Origin: Corallium rubrum
Taxonomy: Eukaryota > Cnidaria > Anthozoa > Scleralcyonacea > Coralliidae
Direction: 5' to 3'
DNA: 64,000 bases
Assembly (NCBI GenBank): GCA_964035015.1
Contig: OZ035997.1
Span: forward strand, 12,959,036-13,023,035
Positions 12,376 through 23,732 of the stretch are shown here, piece by piece. Under the pieces are notes generated by a model, which did no database searches, had not been told where the DNA came from, and saw nothing but the letters and a program-made list of their open reading frames with translations. The position numbers were made by a program, and so were the translations under genes. Position 1 is the first letter of the stretch, and every line of letters starts with the position of its first letter.

Positions 12376-12781
12376 ATATATACATTACTACTTATAACTT
12401 ATATTGCAGCCGCACTGCATGTGCACTTATATATATAACTTATATGTGCAAGAACATCCGTGACTTACTTTTAGTAGATACTGGAAACCACATATTCTCG
12501 GAGTTGCAGGCAATAGATGGACCAACTGCTATGTTCATGAATTGCGCGTACTTCACATCTCCTTCTCCAATGGTGAAAATTTCAAAGAATAACCGTCTAA
12601 ATTCTCCACCTGCGTCATGAGTAGTAGCAAACGCGTAAATGAACACTTCAGTAGCATCAGATGGCAGTTCTTCTGGAAAGTTTAACACTGCAGAGGAACC
12701 TGGTATGTTAGGAAGTTTTCCAATATGTATAGGATTTTTAAATGGAATGTATGTTCCAGGCATGATGTCGCTTTCACACAC
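12023..12781 (-). CDS. Two-exon gene of unknown function, divergent copy 4
   Basis: Exon 1 is 12469-12781 and exon 2 is 12023-12153, both open with conserved donor and acceptor. It differs from the other copies by a few residues: Ser for Pro in the ELPPDA segment, Gly for Ser in HDASGEF, and in exon 2 Met for Thr, Ser for Cys and Leu for Met. The coding frame has survived although the surrounding unit is damaged, which hints at past selection. A 375-bp transposon now separates this copy from its TATA box (13243-13252), so its expression may be altered. Confidence 0.65.
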
Positions 12782-12850
12782 AGTACAGACTAATACTCAG
12801 AGACACGACCGCCTTGCAATCCTATATTGCTGTGATCATGCAGTATGTCC

Positions 12851-13225
12851 CAGGGGCGTACCCAGGATTTTGAAAGGAGAATATTTTGAAATCAGAATAA
12901 ATTTTTAGGGGGGTCTGGGGGCATGCTCCCCCGGGAAATTTTGAAATCGAGAGTTGCTGAAATGCCATTTCCTGGCTTTTGGAGGAAGATTTTACAGACC
13001 CTGAAGGTTAAAAAACGTCATATAAAATACTCAAAACACGCAAACGTCACATAGGTACTCAAAATGCATACCCTCAGTAGATTGAATACACTGTTTACAG
13101 TTTATTTCCTGACTTAATTCATATTGCATCAGTTTTGTAGTTACATGTCTGTTGTTTTGTATCTAAAGGGGGGGGGGGGGGGAACCGCGGCTCCCACAGC
13201 TCCTCTGGCTACACCGGTACCACTG
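12851..13225. mobile_element. hAT-like MITE in the promoter of array gene copy 4
   Basis: A 375-bp insertion flanked by an 8-bp near-perfect duplication (GTATGTCC at 12843-12850, GTATGCCC at 13226-13233). It begins CAGGGGCGTACCCAGG and ends with a degenerate inverted copy. It includes a GC-rich segment and a poly-G run at about 13169-13183. The same site is uninterrupted in copies 1-3. The 8-bp duplication and CAGGGGCG terminus suggest the hAT superfamily (inference). Confidence 0.75.
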
Positions 13226-13557
13226 GTATGCCCTGGTTCAGCTTTTTATATACTCTACACTGATTGTATTGTAATAAATAACAATTTTGTGATCATGTCC
13301 ATAAATGGTAACACTTAACTCAAAAAGTATGCTCTTGAACAGTGAGGCTTTTTTTTTGTTAATATTTTAATTATCAAGGGTTTCCTTCCTGGGTTATAAA
13401 CATTGTTTTGCACGCACGCATGCATATGCAAGGTGAAAAAGTTTGTCTCATTTGAAAGAACACCAAAATGACAAAGTAACATTGATCTTTTGCAGTTTTT
13501 AGTGCAAAGTTTCACAGAAACTTTTGTAGTATTGTGATGAGGGGTGAAAATTCACAC

Positions 13558-14388
<831 letters not shown>

Positions 14389-14439
14389 TAAACTTTCCGG
14401 GGGGTAAACTTACCAGGTTTAACGACATACATACATGTA

Positions 14440-14835
14440 CACAGCCAGAAATCTCACAGACTTGTTACAACATGCAGGATTTTCGGGCTTGTTACAAGCT
14501 GTTGACAAGTTGCAACAAGCCTGTTGATTTTATCGTGCTCTGACAGACTTGTTACAACAGATCTGTTACAACATGTTGGCCGCAGAGCCGTAACAAGATG
14601 TTGGGACAAGTTGTAACAGACCTGTTGAGAACATGGAATATCAGATCTGATAGAACAACTTGTAGCAAGTCTGATGGAGCCGACGAGGTTGTTCCAACTT
14701 GTTTCAACAGGCTTGTCGCAAGATGTTATTGCCAAGCTTGCCCACGGCACTTCACGGCAAAAGCGACTTTCGAATTCGAATACAAAACTGCCTGTGTGAC
14801 TGATCTGTTACAAACCCTGTTTGTATTTCCAATTT
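14440..14835. repeat. Repeat rich in TTGTTACAAC motifs, piece A
   Basis: Many degenerate copies of ACTTGTTACAACA in both orientations. Related pieces lie at 15403-15665 and 16693-16810, so this may be one dispersed element or one element broken up by later insertions. Confidence 0.6.
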
Positions 14836-15295
14836 AATGTTTGTGGGCCAAGTTTTGTTTGTCCGAAAAATCTTTGAGTTTCAAAGTGTTTCTTTCGAAC
14901 AGCTTGTTCTTTTGCTTTCATTTCTATTTTTAATTTACTTTAAAGTATCCATGCAAGTGCGTACTGTTTAAAAGGGACTGAACTGGTGCGCTGGTCCAGG
15001 ACTCAACGTAAAGAGTTGTCAACTAAAAAGGGTGATCAGACTGGAACTTTCAAGTACAAACGTTCAAAAAGAAATGGTATACTTTTATTTTTATGACAAA
15101 CATTAATTTATCTTATCATCTGTTACTTATACCTTTAGTGCTGAGTTTACTCAGTTAGATGAACGTACTAAAACAATCAAATGAGTGAGTGAGTGGACCG
15201 AATTTTTGCAATGTATTGAATTGTCTTCCGTAAAATAAAATAAAATTGTTTTGATAGATATTTGCAGTTGTGTAAATTATATTTGACTTGTCTAT
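14836..15295. other. No gene seen
   Basis: AT-rich spacer with no supported coding sequence or named repeat. Confidence 0.5.
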
Positions 15296-15402
15296 ATTCT
15301 ATCTGAATTAGATTCCTTAAGTATAGAAATCACGAAAGTATCACAGGGTGTGATCATTTCGTTATTTCTTTACTTAAGAAATCCAATAATTCAGATAGAA
15401 AT
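15296..15402. repeat. Short foldback sequence
   Basis: TATCTGAATTAGATT with CTTAAGTATAGAAAT on the left pairs with ATTTCTTTACTTAAG and AATTCAGATA on the right around TCACAGGGTGTGA. It is a MITE-like hairpin beside the TTGTTACAAC-rich piece B. Confidence 0.6.
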
Positions 15403-15780
15403 CAGTGCAAGAACAACGCGAGAATAACGCGTGTTTCATCAAGCTTGTTACAACATGTCAACTGCAGACTTGTTACAGCTTGTTCACAAGTTGTTACAAG
15501 TCTGATGACGACAATATTGTTACGATCTGTTCACAACAAGCTTGCACCAAGTTGTTGGAACAAGTTGTTACAGGTCTGATGATGACAATATTGTTCCGGC
15601 TTGTCAGAACAACTTGCAACAAGCCTGCAAACAACCTGTTGCAGATTTGTCCAGTGCTTCCACTCGGCTAAAGCAAAATTTCCTTTTTTTATCCTTCTTT
15701 TTAGCAAAATTTCCTTCCCAAAATCTGAAATTTCCTTCCAGTTTTCCCTCCAAAATCTCTTATAAATCCTTCTTCTTATG
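15403..15780. repeat. TTGTTACAAC-rich repeat, piece B, with TTTCCTTCC run
   Basis: Same motif family as 14440-14835, followed by a loosely repeated AAATTTCCTTCC stretch (15680-15770) that recurs at about 16555-16685. The shared pairing of both motifs suggests one composite repeat present twice. Confidence 0.55.
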
Positions 15781-16045
15781 ATTAAAATTTGGATCGTACA
15801 CTTCACGCAATGAGAAAATACGAATGTGGTCCGAACATTTCCGACGCTCTTTTAGTCAAATTAGTCCTTTGGAAACTAGAATAATTCTCAGAAAAATGTT
15901 TGAAACATAATGTCATGATCAATGCACGCTTTGTACCGGTTTGCAGTTGCAAGTGAGGTGGAACTGGAGCCCCATCATCAACCTCATCTTCTGATGAGGT
16001 TTGATTCTGGACTCGAGTCAATCATTCTTTGCATGAGTATATGCC

Positions 16046-16376
16046 AAGGGTGCATTCCGTATTTGCTAACGCCGGATATCTCCGGCGTGGACTTGTCCTC
16101 GTGCTTGGCGTGCCAAAATAAATTTGATATCTTGGCGTATTGGCGTACGCACTTGTTCAGTCTTCTTGGCGTGCAAACAAATGTGACCAGCACTTTGCCT
16201 CTTTTGGCGTACGTATTATTTTCTTCAGTAGTATTATTTTGCGTATTATTACTTATTATTTTCAAATGAGCATGGCGTACCAAAAGGTCCGATAAAAAAA
16301 TAATTGGTAGTCTTGGCGTAAAAGCTCTGAGCCTCGTCGCCAATCTCCGGCGTGAGATTTGCACAGAATGCACCTT
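16046..16376. mobile_element. MITE with AAGGGTGCATTC ends
   Basis: A 331-bp element with inverted ends AAGGGTGCATTC and GAATGCACCTT and subterminal inverted CTCCGGCG/CGCCGGAG motifs. Internal TTGGCGTA repeats are abundant. No coding sequence. Confidence 0.65.
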
Positions 16377-16554
16377 AGAAAATAGAAATTGCAAACATTG
16401 AGCCCGCGCTATTTGTGTAGCAGTCTTCCGCTTAAAACCCTATTTAACGCCACGCATCATATTACTACTCGTGTTTTTAATTTATACACGTTTTTGAACC
16501 CGAAAGTAAAAAATAAGCGGTTTCATCAACTTCGAATTACTGAAAAAGTTCGAA

Positions 16555-16810
16555 TTTCAAAATTTCCTTCCATTTTCCTTCCATATGATCAAATTTCCTT
16601 CCAATTTCCTTCCAAATTTTATTTCCTTTTTTTTTTCCTTCCAAATGCCAAAATTTCCTTTTGGAAGGAAATTTCCTTCCAAGTGGAAGCACTGGATTTG
16701 TCCGACAAACCGGAACAAGGCATGCGAACGCATCCGGATATCGGCTTGTCCATGACAAGTTGTAACAGACAGGCTGCAGGCCTGTTACAACATGTGCGTT
16801 TCCGGCTGTG
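16555..16810. repeat. TTTCCTTCC run plus TTGTTACAAC-rich piece C
   Basis: Second occurrence of the composite seen at 15403-15780, in the opposite motif order: the TTTCCTTCC run comes first and the GTTACAACATGT motifs follow. Confidence 0.5.
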
Positions 16811-17040
16811 TAGTTGAAAGGCTAAAGCCAGTGAAAATGTGAAACACCAGTATCAGTCTTTTATATACGACAAATACTTATGTCGCTTAAAGCTCGTCAG
16901 TCTTCAAGAGCGATAACAGACAGGTTTGTACCTTATCTATGGGTATTTCTTGAAAGACGTGTAAAATGCTGGTAATATCTTAATATATCGAGAATGAAAG
17001 AAGTTTCCCCCCGGAATATATTAGAATAGCACTGCGCCAG

Positions 17041-17410
17041 CATATCCTCTCATTTCGAAATGATGATTATCGTCATTTGTGAGATGTCGTTGAATTAACA
17101 ATAATCATCATTTTAAAAAAAGAATTCCCTACCCCCAAACCCCCAACTCAACCCCCACCTCTAAACCCTAACCCTAACCACAACCCCCCTGACAACCCTA
17201 ACCCTAACCACAACCCCCCGTTGGACCTAACCCTAACCACAACCCTCCGGAAAAAAGTCCCGCCTCTCACATGGTTCTTTAGTTACATGCAATTTAGTTT
17301 AACATCCCGCATGTGGGACAGAATCTCACTTGAGTATCATGATAATCATCATATTCGACTGTGTGAAGAAATGATGATTATCATGATACTCAAGTGAGAG
17401 GACATGTTGC
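17041..17410. repeat. Dispersed repeat carrying CCCTAA motifs, copy A
   Basis: It begins CATATCCTCTCATTTCGAAA, has several short CCCTAACCCTAACC runs (the complement of the animal telomere motif), and ends in a hairpin of ATGATTATCATGATACTCAA. A second copy at 28274-28610 is nearly identical outside the C-rich middle. A diverged reverse-oriented fragment is at about 62010-62165. Confidence 0.8.
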
Positions 17411-17489
17411 CTCCGCAGAGGCTTCTTGGGCTTTAAGGAAGGTGAGATTTTGCGGGCAGATCGGGCTATATAATGTCTCGAAAATGGCG

Positions 17490-18215
17490 TCAAATTTCCG
17501 AGGGAGCCTCGTTAGAGTCATGATTGTCTGTAGCTGAGTGTTGAGTGACACGAGTGGGTTCATTGATCAACTGAGTCAGGGCATTGCCCTCTAACCATCG
17601 ATATAATCGACTACCGATTATACTATTTTCTTCGGGATTTGTAGAGCTAAAATGAGCATTAAAATCTCCAATTATTACAACCAATGTTTGCGGATTTTGT
17701 CGAATTAAATCTAGCATAGTTTGTACATAATCTAAGAAGTCCTCAAATCCATCAATAGTATTGTTAGGGGGTCTATAGCAAACACCACATAGCAAGTTTA
17801 AGTTTTGCAATTTATAAAGCAGTTCCACATTGTCACATTCGAGATCGTGGCGTCTTTTAACAGCGAGTTGTTGACATGCATATAAGGCAACTCCACCACG
17901 GCTTCGCATATTTAATCTATCTTTTCTCAAAATAGAACAATAGCCTGTTATGTCTAAAGAATTATCAAGGGTTTTACTGTCTAACCAACGTTTCCGTAAC
18001 TGCGAAAACATCAAATTTTGTATCTAGAATAAAAGAAGAAATTTCGTCAAACTTTTCTTCGACTGCTCGATCATAAGAGAGGATAGCTTTGGGCCAGGAT
18101 TTAATTCAATATCGCCGGCTAATATTAAACTTATTACCGCGAAAACAAATAATATACATAATCCCAAGTTCAATACCAATGTCAATATAATTTGTACAAA
18201 ACATTATGTGACTGC
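17490..18215 (-). pseudogene. 5-prime part of a CR1/L2-type LINE: hydrophobic leader, 2A-like motif, endonuclease
   Basis: Reading on the minus strand, a hydrophobic segment (about 18114-18200, with LFVFAVISLILAG) is followed directly by DIELNPGP (18090-18113), which fits the 2A consensus DxExNPGP. Then comes the start of an apurinic-type endonuclease domain containing YRPPNN and GDFNAH. A one-base shift near 17990 breaks the frame between FAVTET and WLDSKTLD. The domain stops at about 17490 without the reverse transcriptase, so the copy is dead. 2A-like motifs at the N terminus of such LINEs are known; the leader could act as a signal sequence (inference). Confidence 0.8.
18090..18113 (-). 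other. 2A-like ribosome-skipping motif DIELNPGP
   Basis: Eight codons giving DIELNPGP, preceded by a hydrophobic stretch. In active 2A peptides translation skips the bond between the last Gly and Pro. Here it lies in a LINE relic with no preserved start codon, so only the ancestral element would have used it. Confidence 0.75.
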
Positions 18216-18855
18216 AAACCAAATAGTTTAATTTTTAAGATATTAAACAAGCCAATAGCCGCTCTATAGGTTATAAGATTATCCCCCATTAGGGCAATAA
18301 ACGAACATACCTCGCTTGACGGTTATCCTGGTGCAATTACGTAAGAGTTTAAGGTAAATAATATTAAAAATTAAATTAATCTTAACCACACCCATATATG
18401 TACACAATATGGAGAAGAATATAAATATATAGTTTGGGACAGTCGACAGAACTTCAGACGGGATACCAATATCGTTTAAGCCACTAAGAAATCACTGTCT
18501 AAGTTAAGTTAAATTTAGCGAAGTCATCTCTATGCCGAACTAGCTCTGTGAATTTCATCGTTACCAGTACGAGCCAAAATTTTGCCATCTGAGAACCAAA
18601 CGGACTTTGTACTTATTAATATGATAACACCCATATGACATCAGCATTTTACAACACGCAAGGACTTTGGATTACATAATATTGCGAGAAAAAAGCCACA
18701 CATTAAGTAATTAAAAGTTCACCATATTCCATTTCTATATATATATATATCATCAAAATCGGGCTTATAACATAAACTCCTTTTTTTGCACGATAATTAA
18801 ATAGAACACGATTAGAATAAAGTATAGTCTGATTCCAATGACGTTATAGTCATAA
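18216..18855. other. No gene seen
   Basis: AT-rich spacer. No supported coding sequence or recognised repeat. Confidence 0.5.
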
Positions 18856-19077
18856 TATAATATAAAATAATATAATATAATATAATATAATATAATATAA
18901 TATAATATAATATAATATAATATAATATAATATAATATAATATAATATAATATAATATAATATAAAATATAATATAATATAATATAATATAATATAATAT
19001 AATATAATATAATATAATATAATATAATATACTATACTATAATATAACATAATATAATATAATATAATATAATATAA
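18856..19077. repeat. (TATAA)n microsatellite
   Basis: About 220 bp of ATAAT pentamers with a few point variants. Confidence 0.97.
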
Positions 19078-20015
19078 ACACGATATAAACAGCAGAGTTT
19101 ATAAAATAGTTTTTAACCTTTGTGTCTGAGAAAATCGCTAAACAATTGCACAGTTACAGCGCCTAGTCGAGAAAGTTCAATCAGCTGTAACGTCCCTTAT
19201 GATTGCTAATCCAGCCTCGTCCCCAAGTCACTTCTTTAGGAGACAATTATGTTTTAAGCTGACTAGGATAAAAGCGTGGGCGCGCGGGGATTCACGGTAA
19301 GGGGGAGAAGAAAATGCGAAGCGACTGTCAGATTACTAGAAATTTCTTGCAAATGATAAGCATATCTTGCAACCTGGCATTGTTTGCTTCGTAACCGGAT
19401 TTTCTCCCTTTACTAGAGACAAATCGATATTTATATAAGGTAGCCCTTTCAAATTACGTTTTCCTTGGTCATATTTCGACCATCTCTAGATCTTATTTGC
19501 CAGCTGAGATCAGTATATGGCAGAGTACGAGAGTACAAAGTTCACTGCAATACGAGCTTAGATGGTGAGTTTGAATAATAAGCCCTCTTCGGAATGACAG
19601 GATAAATTAAATGGTTTAAACCTAGGATTAGTAGTGGTCTTGAGAAAGACTGTTATTGATGTTTTAATAAGCAGTGGTCATCTTCAGAGTCAAGTGAAAT
19701 GTTTCTGTCAGGTTCCACTTACATTTTCTTGAGGACAAGAGAGTTTGTTAGGCAAAAATGCACAATAAAGTTCAATGAAATGGTCTTTCTTCAGCATCTA
19801 GAATTTTTGCATTGAATATTTTTTCTCTCCCCTTCCCAGATCCCCTTGCGAGTTTAGCCTAGCAGCGTAATCACTTACTACTCGCACTCTCACAGACACT
19901 TATCACTTTCGGCTCACATTTGGTGTTTAAAATTAATACATGAAAATGAACAATTTCAACATGGTATATTAAACACCTTAATTAATTTCTCGTCGCTTTT
20001 TGGAAAACATTAAGT
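19078..20015. other. Intergenic, 3-prime flank of the 356-aa gene
   Basis: No coding sequence can be supported. A short ATG frame at about 19515-19563, ending just before a GTGAGT sequence at 19565, could be an untranslated first exon of some plus-strand transcript, but no partner exon was found. Confidence 0.4.
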
Positions 20016-21086
20016 TTAAATGGGAACTAACACTAACTCAAGCTTCTTAAAACGTAAATCTTTTGCTGCTACTCCATGCATGCAGGATTCAGACTTGGTC
20101 TTGCGCAGTGTTAATTTATTGAGATCAGTCATTGTACGACTAAACCGTAACTGATTATTGCGTCTGTCCGCCGATTGGACTAAAGTTGTACCAGACAGTG
20201 ATCTATTTATCAAACTTTCTTTGTTTCCAAGCTTGGGAAATGGTGTTGGTGTTCGCATCCACTCTTGTCTTCGTGTTTCTACAGCTTGTGAATAGTTTGA
20301 CCGAGTTTGACCGAGAATTTGCTTCATTGGACTAATCTGTTCTCTCTTATTCTCATTCCATGCATTGTTTGTAAAGTGAGACGTCATGTTTGAATCAACA
20401 CGAACGCCACAAAGCATTCTTGTTCCAGCCGTAGTATTTGAATTTGGACTCAAATTTGGTGATTGTAAGTTGATTCGTGTCGAATTCCTGTTCGGTACAT
20501 CACTTACAGTTTCTTCAAATACACAATCTTGTTCCTCATCATCTTCTAACGATAAATTCCCATACTGCTGTGCTGTCTGTGTATTTAAAACGTCTGCCCC
20601 AGAATCCTTAATTCCTGAGCTTTTTATAGTTAAAATGTCTGCCCCAGAATCATTAATTCCTGAGCTGCTTTTTCGTTCCAGTGTCTTGCATCTATAGGAC
20701 GAGGATATGTCCATTTTTCGTGACGCAATCTGTGATACAAAGCATTTCTTGCATTTTCCTGTTGAAAGACTTTCTCTAGTTGAGCCTGGTAGAGTGTTTG
20801 GTAGACTCAGACTGAAACGCCTATGCAACTGATAAGATGACAAACTTTTCCGAGACGTTTCGCGTCCTGATGAACAGCTACTTCTTTTAACAAGATCGAT
20901 TTCTTTCTCCATTGTTCGTCTGGTCAGTTGTTTTTGATTATTTAAATATTCCAATCGAGCTAATAACACTTTCTCTTCAGTAGCGTTTTGCTTCGTAACC
21001 ATGTCCGAGCTATTTTGATTCTCTTGGTATTTTTTAGCGAAATCGTACAGGCGGACGCTATCGTCGTTGCGTCTCCTTGTAGACAT
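20016..21086 (-). CDS. Unrecognised single-exon protein with predicted helical N terminus (356 aa)
   Basis: An intact open frame starting MSTRRRNDDS and ending KLELVLVPI. Residues about 35-68 (EEKVLLARLEYLNN to EIDLVKR) look like a charged helix or short coiled coil. The rest is Ser/Thr/Asn-rich and probably disordered, with a CKKC at 112-115, an imperfect internal duplication (SSGINDSGADI at 141-151, SSGIKDSGADV at 156-166), an acidic patch near 180, and a basic C terminus. No enzyme motif, signal peptide or membrane segment is seen. The composition and length in an AT-rich repeat region make chance unlikely. It may be a scaffold or regulatory protein (weak inference). An upstream exon is possible, but the start used is the first Met of the frame. 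Confidence 0.7.
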   Translation of the reverse strand: MSTRRRNDDSVRLYDFAKKYQENQNSSDMVTKQNATEEKVLLARLEYLNNQKQLTRRTMEKEIDLVKRSSCSSGRETSRKSLSSYQLHRRFSLSLPNTLPGSTRESLSTGKCKKCFVSQIASRKMDISSSYRCKTLERKSSSGINDSGADILTIKSSGIKDSGADVLNTQTAQQYGNLSLEDDEEQDCVFEETVSDVPNRNSTRINLQSPNLSPNSNTTAGTRMLCGVRVDSNMTSHFTNNAWNENKREQISPMKQILGQTRSNYSQAVETRRQEWMRTPTPFPKLGNKESLINRSLSGTTLVQSADRRNNQLRFSRTMTDLNKLTLRKTKSESCMHGVAAKDLRFKKLELVLVPI

Positions 21087-21798
21087 CCTTAAAGTGATGA
21101 ATATAGGATTGAAAGTCGTACGGTGTGATCGTTAAACTGACTCAGGAAAACCTGATACCTTCGCCTTCGGACAGTTTAGTAGCAGTTCGCGTGTCGTGTC
21201 GATATATTAATAGTGAAACGGAGTGACACCGGTTGTAACCAATGTTGAAACGGAACGTGCGCTACAGCAGATCGCGTTAACTGCGTTTTCCCGTTTGTTG
21301 CATATAGCTATGGCGTTGTCTTGGTAATACCTTCATCTTGACCTCCCAAGTTCAGCGATTGACGGCATGAATCATCAGACCATAGACGTTACGTTGCAGA
21401 CACACGACTTCAAGTGCCAAGTGTCAAAGGAAAGTTCGTGTTGTGATATGTCAGAAATGCTGAGAATCATTCGACATTACACGTATCTAATTGTCAATGT
21501 GGTCAACCGCAAGCCAGTCCCATCCTAGTACAATATAATTCATTTCCAACACTATGTGTCAATAATTATATTAATAAAATATTAATTTTCGTATATAATG
21601 ACTTGATCATTTACTCGGTTTTGTCGTGACAGTTAATTAAATAATATATATTATAATCAGGTCAAATTCCGCTCGTGCTGCCCCGCTCATCACAAGCACG
21701 CCAAGCTTGAAGTCGCAAATGAGGTTATACGTAGAGTATACAAAGCAACGGCAACTCCGAAAAGGCCATTCTTGGAATATATAAGAACAATCTTGTCG
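21087..21798. other. 5-prime flank of the 356-aa gene
   Basis: No coding sequence supported. It is less AT-rich than the surroundings near 21130-21330, as expected for a promoter region, but no TATA box is evident. Confidence 0.4.
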
Positions 21799-22041
21799 AA
21801 ATTGATGGTACCAAAAAAGATAGCAGCGGTACATTTAACCACAATGCTTTGCGACCTCAAATCAGCTCAAATTACAACTAAACACTGTTTATGATCATGC
21901 GAAGATGGATTAAAGTAAGCAAGAACTTCAGTCCTGCCAAAGTTGATCGTCTTAAAACAATATCTTCCAAGCAATTCTGCAATGCACGCAAAGGATTGTG
22001 GTTAAATGTACAAATCGCCATCCTTTTCGGCACGGTCAATT
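21799..22041. mobile_element. MITE, AATTGACCGTGCCGAAAA family, copy A
   Basis: About 243 bp with inverted ends (AATTGATGGTACC on the left, complement of AATTGACCGTGCCG on the right) and subterminal CATTTAACCACAAT in both orientations. A second copy of the same size lies at 28978-29225 in a CWC15 intron. Confidence 0.75.
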
Positions 22042-22702
22042 AAAAATGTTTGAAATCACCGTATAAGTATCAAATATACTTATGCAGGTTTTCGTACTTT
22101 CTAGTGACGTGTTCGAACTGGACCTCCTATAGAGAAACTGACGGAACTATACGCGCTAAAGCTTGCATACGTCACGTCTAATTCATATTTTGTATGAAGA
22201 ACTGAAACTTCATCAAATCAGTTACAACCAAACCATATATGTCATATGTGTTACTTTAAAACAAAAATAAAATATCCAGATATTTGTACCAATAGCACAA
22301 AGGCAACATCTTTAGGGTTAACAATCTCGCTTTGTATGGTATACCGCCATACCGGTTTCGAAGGGCAAACTAAGTATGAACTTCGTTGCCGTCCGTTGAA
22401 TTCTTTCCAGTTTCTTGCGGAGAGTATTAACAGGTTCCAAAATTTGAGGCATAAGCAAGATTGGCCTCACTAACTCAAGTTAGTATAAATTTACAAGTTT
22501 CTGTTACAAATCCTTGGATTTCATTGGCTATCGCAGGAGTTACTATCCGCTGATAGAAACCTCTGGCGATAAGCCAATGGCAAGCCTTCTTCAATGGCAA
22601 ACCAATCACAAAATACGTAGTATATCACGATCAATGATCAGTAGAGCCAGCGGTTGTTCTGTTAGGCAACAATGGCGCCGAAATTATAAAAGGAGTGGGC
22701 AA

Positions 22703-22795
22703 ATGACAGAAGAAATTGAACATTTACACGAAGCAATAAGCTCTACAGAAAACAAAAACGGCTATAAAATGGTTAGAATGGAAATTATTAATGGT
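22703..22795 (+). CDS. Possible first exon of an unknown gene
   Basis: An ATG frame reading MTEEIEHLHEAISSTENKNG and ending MVRMEIIN before a GTAAGA donor. The composition is protein-like, and an ATTATAAAAGG box lies just upstream. It ends in phase 1, so it does not join directly to the candidate exon at 24471. Any partner exon was not found. I do not recognise the protein. Confidence 0.35.
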
Positions 22796-23049
22796 AAGAT
22801 CGTTAAATTGTTTATCTGTGTTCGTTTAATTAAAACGAAATATCTTCAAACAAAACACATTTCAAAATTACGTTTGCTATTGATAAGATTTCGTGATGTA
22901 AATGGCTACATTTTAAAATGAATGTTTCTTTCAACTTTTTTGTCATTTTTATATATCCAATGAGTGAAAATATGTTTCAATATTGTACATGAAAACCCAT
23001 GCTAAGTTATGCAAGAAAACTTTACTTTTCGATCAGTTACCGCATGGGA

Positions 23050-23127
23050 CAAGGAAATGTCCGAAACTCGCCCTCGTTTTCTATGAGCTATAGTCAACTC
23101 GGCTTCGCCTCGTTAACTATCTGCTCA

Positions 23128-23159
<32 letters not shown>

Positions 23160-23165
23160 ATAGAG
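23050..23165. repeat. Foldback sequence CTATGAGC...GCTCATAG
   Basis: CTCGTTTTCTATGAGCTATAGTCAA pairs with its complement after CTTCGCCTCG. The same family, with TCTAATTGTT at the edge, recurs at about 54940-55040 and 59450-59530. Confidence 0.65.
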
Positions 23166-23389
23166 AGTGCTACGCGTGTTTACATTTCGAACTAAGTATG
23201 TATTCAACCTTTGACGAATTTAAGTTTTTTAAAAGTTTAATCTGCATTTCAATGTTTCCTCTGCAAACAAGGAATTCCAAGAATTAAGACTTCAGTTAAC
23301 CTATAACTGTTCATCGCAAGCAGTATAAGACTATACTCTGACTTGGGAGAAGATTTTACAAATGTACATTATTATTAATTTTATTATTA

Positions 23390-23732
23390 ATTTTGTGATA
23401 TGCTCCCTTTCGGGCTTTTCAGCATAAAATTACAAGTTAAACCAATTAAAATTATTAAAAATAGTTACCCTAATTACAAATTTCAATTCATTTAATCTAA
23501 TCTACTATATAAATATTATAAAACCTTTTTAACTATTTAGTAAAAATTTCTTAAGTCCCAATTTAAAAGTCTTAATATCCTTTATTGACTTTAGTGTTTG
23601 GTCGAGTTTATTCCACAGAGCTACACCACGATAGTAGAATGTTACACGCATGTTACACGGTTTAATGCGAAATAGTAATAAAGAAATACCAAATGATTTT
23701 CCATGTAGGATTAAAGAATTATAAAATAACAT
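23390..23732 (-). pseudogene. LINE 3-prime end (reverse transcriptase C terminus and tail)
   Basis: The minus-strand frame at 23529-23732 reads RVTFYYRGVALWNKLDQTL, a typical C-terminal segment of CR1/L2-type reverse transcriptase, followed by an AT-rich 3-prime region and an ATTAATAATAA tail. It is 5-prime truncated, with an inverted repeat element starting at 23721. Confidence 0.7.

Larger units (their letters stand above)
11254..13500. repeat. Tandem unit copy 4, divergent and truncated
   Basis: Fourth unit. It is clearly homologous but has more substitutions, internal deletions (for example the second half of the inverted-repeat segment near 11720), a separate insertion at 12851-13225, and no sequence beyond the region corresponding to about 2030 of copy 1. 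It gives way to unrelated sequence and then a tetranucleotide array. It is the old edge of the array. Confidence 0.9.

Noticed and set aside
17150..17250. Chromosome end or telomere
   Set aside because: CCCTAA runs are short, interrupted, and lie within a repeat found again at 28274.
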